Of a DNA stretch of 5,848 nt, positions 5,019 to 5,848 are shown in pieces. Made by a program: the position numbers and the translations under genes. The stretch comes from Halococcaceae archaeon (lineage in GTDB: Archaea > Halobacteriota > Halobacteria > Halobacteriales > Halalkalicoccaceae). The DNA lies in assembly GCA_007129135.1 (NCBI GenBank), contig SKWB01000316.1:1-5848 (forward strand), given 5' to 3'. Position 1 is the stretch's first letter. Every line of letters starts with the position of its first letter. The notes beneath the pieces are model-generated. The model saw only the letters and a list, made by a program, of their open reading frames with translations, did no database searches and was not told where the DNA came from.

Positions 5019-5848
5019 TCCGAGAGCGCCTCGACCACGTCCTCCGTGCTCCCATTCCCGCCGAGATCCGGCGTCAGGGGTGCGGAGTCGTCGGCCAGCA
5101 CCGACTCGACCCGACCCCAGAGCTCTTTCGCGACGGCCTCCTCACCCAGGTCGTCGAACAGCATCGACCCCGAGAGCACCGTCGCCAGCGGGTTCGCGAC
5201 CCCCTCGCCCACTATGTCCGGCGCGCTCCCGTGGACCGGCTCGAACATCGACGGATACGTGCCAGAGGGATCGATGTTCCCCGAGGGGGCCAGCCCCATG
5301 CTCCCGGTGACGATCGCCCCGATATCCGTGAGGATGTCCCCGAAGAGGTTCGACGCGACGATCACGTCGAACTCCTCCGGCCGGCGGATCAGGTCCATCG
5401 ACGCCGCGTCCACCAGCAGGCTCTCGACTTCGATCTCCGGGTACTCCGCCGCGACTTCATTCACCAGATCGTCCCAGAACGTCATGCTGTAGGCCTGGGC
5501 GTTCGACTTGGTGATCGACGTCACGTGGCCCTCGCGCTCGCCGGCCTCCTCGAACGCCGCACGCAGGATCGACTCGGTCCCCTCGCGGGTGAACACGGAC
5601 GTCTGAATCGCTACGTCGTGCGAGAAGCCGACGTGTTCGCGCCCGCCGACGTCGGAGTACTCGCCCTCGGTGTTCTCGCGGAAGACCACGAAGTCGACGT
5701 CGCCGCCCTCGTAGCCACGCAACGGACTCTCGACGCCGTCGAAGAGCACCGACGGGCGCTTGCAGACCCGCTGGTCGAACGTCTTCCGGATGGGTAACAG
5801 CAGCCCGTGGAGCGTGATGTGGTCCGGGACCTCCGGGTGGCCGACCGC
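5015..5848 (-). CDS. Tartrate/D-malate dehydrogenase-type beta-decarboxylating dehydrogenase (N-terminus cut by window edge)
   Basis: This NAD(P)-dependent enzyme oxidises and usually decarboxylates a 2-hydroxy diacid in the isocitrate/isopropylmalate dehydrogenase family. The frame is open to the right edge, giving 277 visible residues and a TAA stop; about 70-80 N-terminal residues are missing, including part of the cofactor site. In visible numbering there is LLLPIRKTFDQ (16-26) with a substrate-binding Arg, RENTEGEYSDVGGR (57-70) with the catalytic Tyr64, TKSNA with catalytic Lys114, Asp147, metal-ligand aspartates in NLFGDILTD (171 and 175), FEPVHGSAPDI (202-212) and TPDLGG near the end. 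RENTEGEYS-x-VGGR is the tartrate dehydrogenase/D-malate dehydrogenase signature (TtuC/DmlA). Isopropylmalate dehydrogenases have a different block there, so a leuB call is less likely. The GTG at 5749 is an internal valine, not the start. It points the same way as the transporter operon and shares a catabolic theme with the enolase-family enzyme. Confidence 0.9.
   Translation of the reverse strand, partial: AVGHPEVPDHITLHGLLLPIRKTFDQRVCKRPSVLFDGVESPLRGYEGGDVDFVVFRENTEGEYSDVGGREHVGFSHDVAIQTSVFTREGTESILRAAFEEAGEREGHVTSITKSNAQAYSMTFWDDLVNEVAAEYPEIEVESLLVDAASMDLIRRPEEFDVIVASNLFGDILTDIGAIVTGSMGLAPSGNIDPSGTYPSMFEPVHGSAPDIVGEGVANPLATVLSGSMLFDDLGEEAVAKELWGRVESVLADDSAPLTPDLGGNGSTEDVVEALSD

Noticed and set aside
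5747..5749. GTG as the start of the dehydrogenase gene
   Set aside because: The frame stays open for 33 more codons to the window edge, and those codons encode conserved family sequence (LLLPIRKTFDQ), so the GTG is an internal valine.
5015..5848. Leucine-biosynthesis 3-isopropylmalate dehydrogenase (leuB)
   Set aside because: The RENTEGEYS-VGGR block is that of tartrate/D-malate dehydrogenases, and no leuA, leuC or leuD gene is adjacent in the window.
1..5848. Mobile elements, CRISPR arrays, tRNA or rRNA genes, toxin-antitoxin or defence genes
   Set aside because: I found no transposase motif, regularly spaced repeats, RNA-gene consensus or terminal repeats. The coding space is filled by six genes of known families.

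Overview
The window looks like chromosomal or megaplasmid DNA of a haloarchaeon. It is strongly GC-rich, the predicted proteins are very acidic, the solute-binding protein carries a Tat signal plus lipobox, and TATA boxes lie about 26-27 bp upstream of start codons, as in leaderless archaeal mRNAs. I see no insertion sequence, tRNA, rRNA or CRISPR array. The genus cannot be fixed from this sequence alone.

Layout from left to right. Positions 1-3202 hold a minus-strand tripartite tricarboxylate transporter (TTT) operon, transcribed tctC > tctB > tctA. tctA is cut by the left edge, with about 30 C-terminal residues missing. A 165-bp gap (3203-3367) carries a clear TATA/BRE promoter for tctC, an inverted repeat just upstream of it, a pair of direct repeats over the predicted transcription start, and a small leader hairpin. 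Upstream, also on the minus strand, is an enolase-superfamily (mandelate racemase subgroup) enzyme at 3368-4507 with every catalytic residue in place. It resembles sugar-diacid dehydratases and galactarolactone cycloisomerase. An 82-bp divergent intergenic region separates it from a plus-strand universal stress protein gene (4590-5018). Both of these genes appear to have leaderless promoters. The stress-protein stop codon overlaps the stop codon of a convergent gene running off the right edge (5015-5848). That gene encodes a beta-decarboxylating dehydrogenase of the tartrate/D-malate dehydrogenase type.

Taken together this reads as a dicarboxylate or sugar-acid uptake and catabolism locus. 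A lipoprotein binds an organic acid outside the cell and TctB/TctA import it. The enolase-superfamily enzyme would dehydrate or open a hydroxy-acid or its lactone. The dehydrogenase would oxidise a 2-hydroxy diacid (D-malate or tartrate type). The substrate is inferred, not proven. No gene here is without a known family. The least explained parts are the regulatory architecture before tctC, the AT-rich island at the start of tctB, and the placing of a stress protein inside the cluster.
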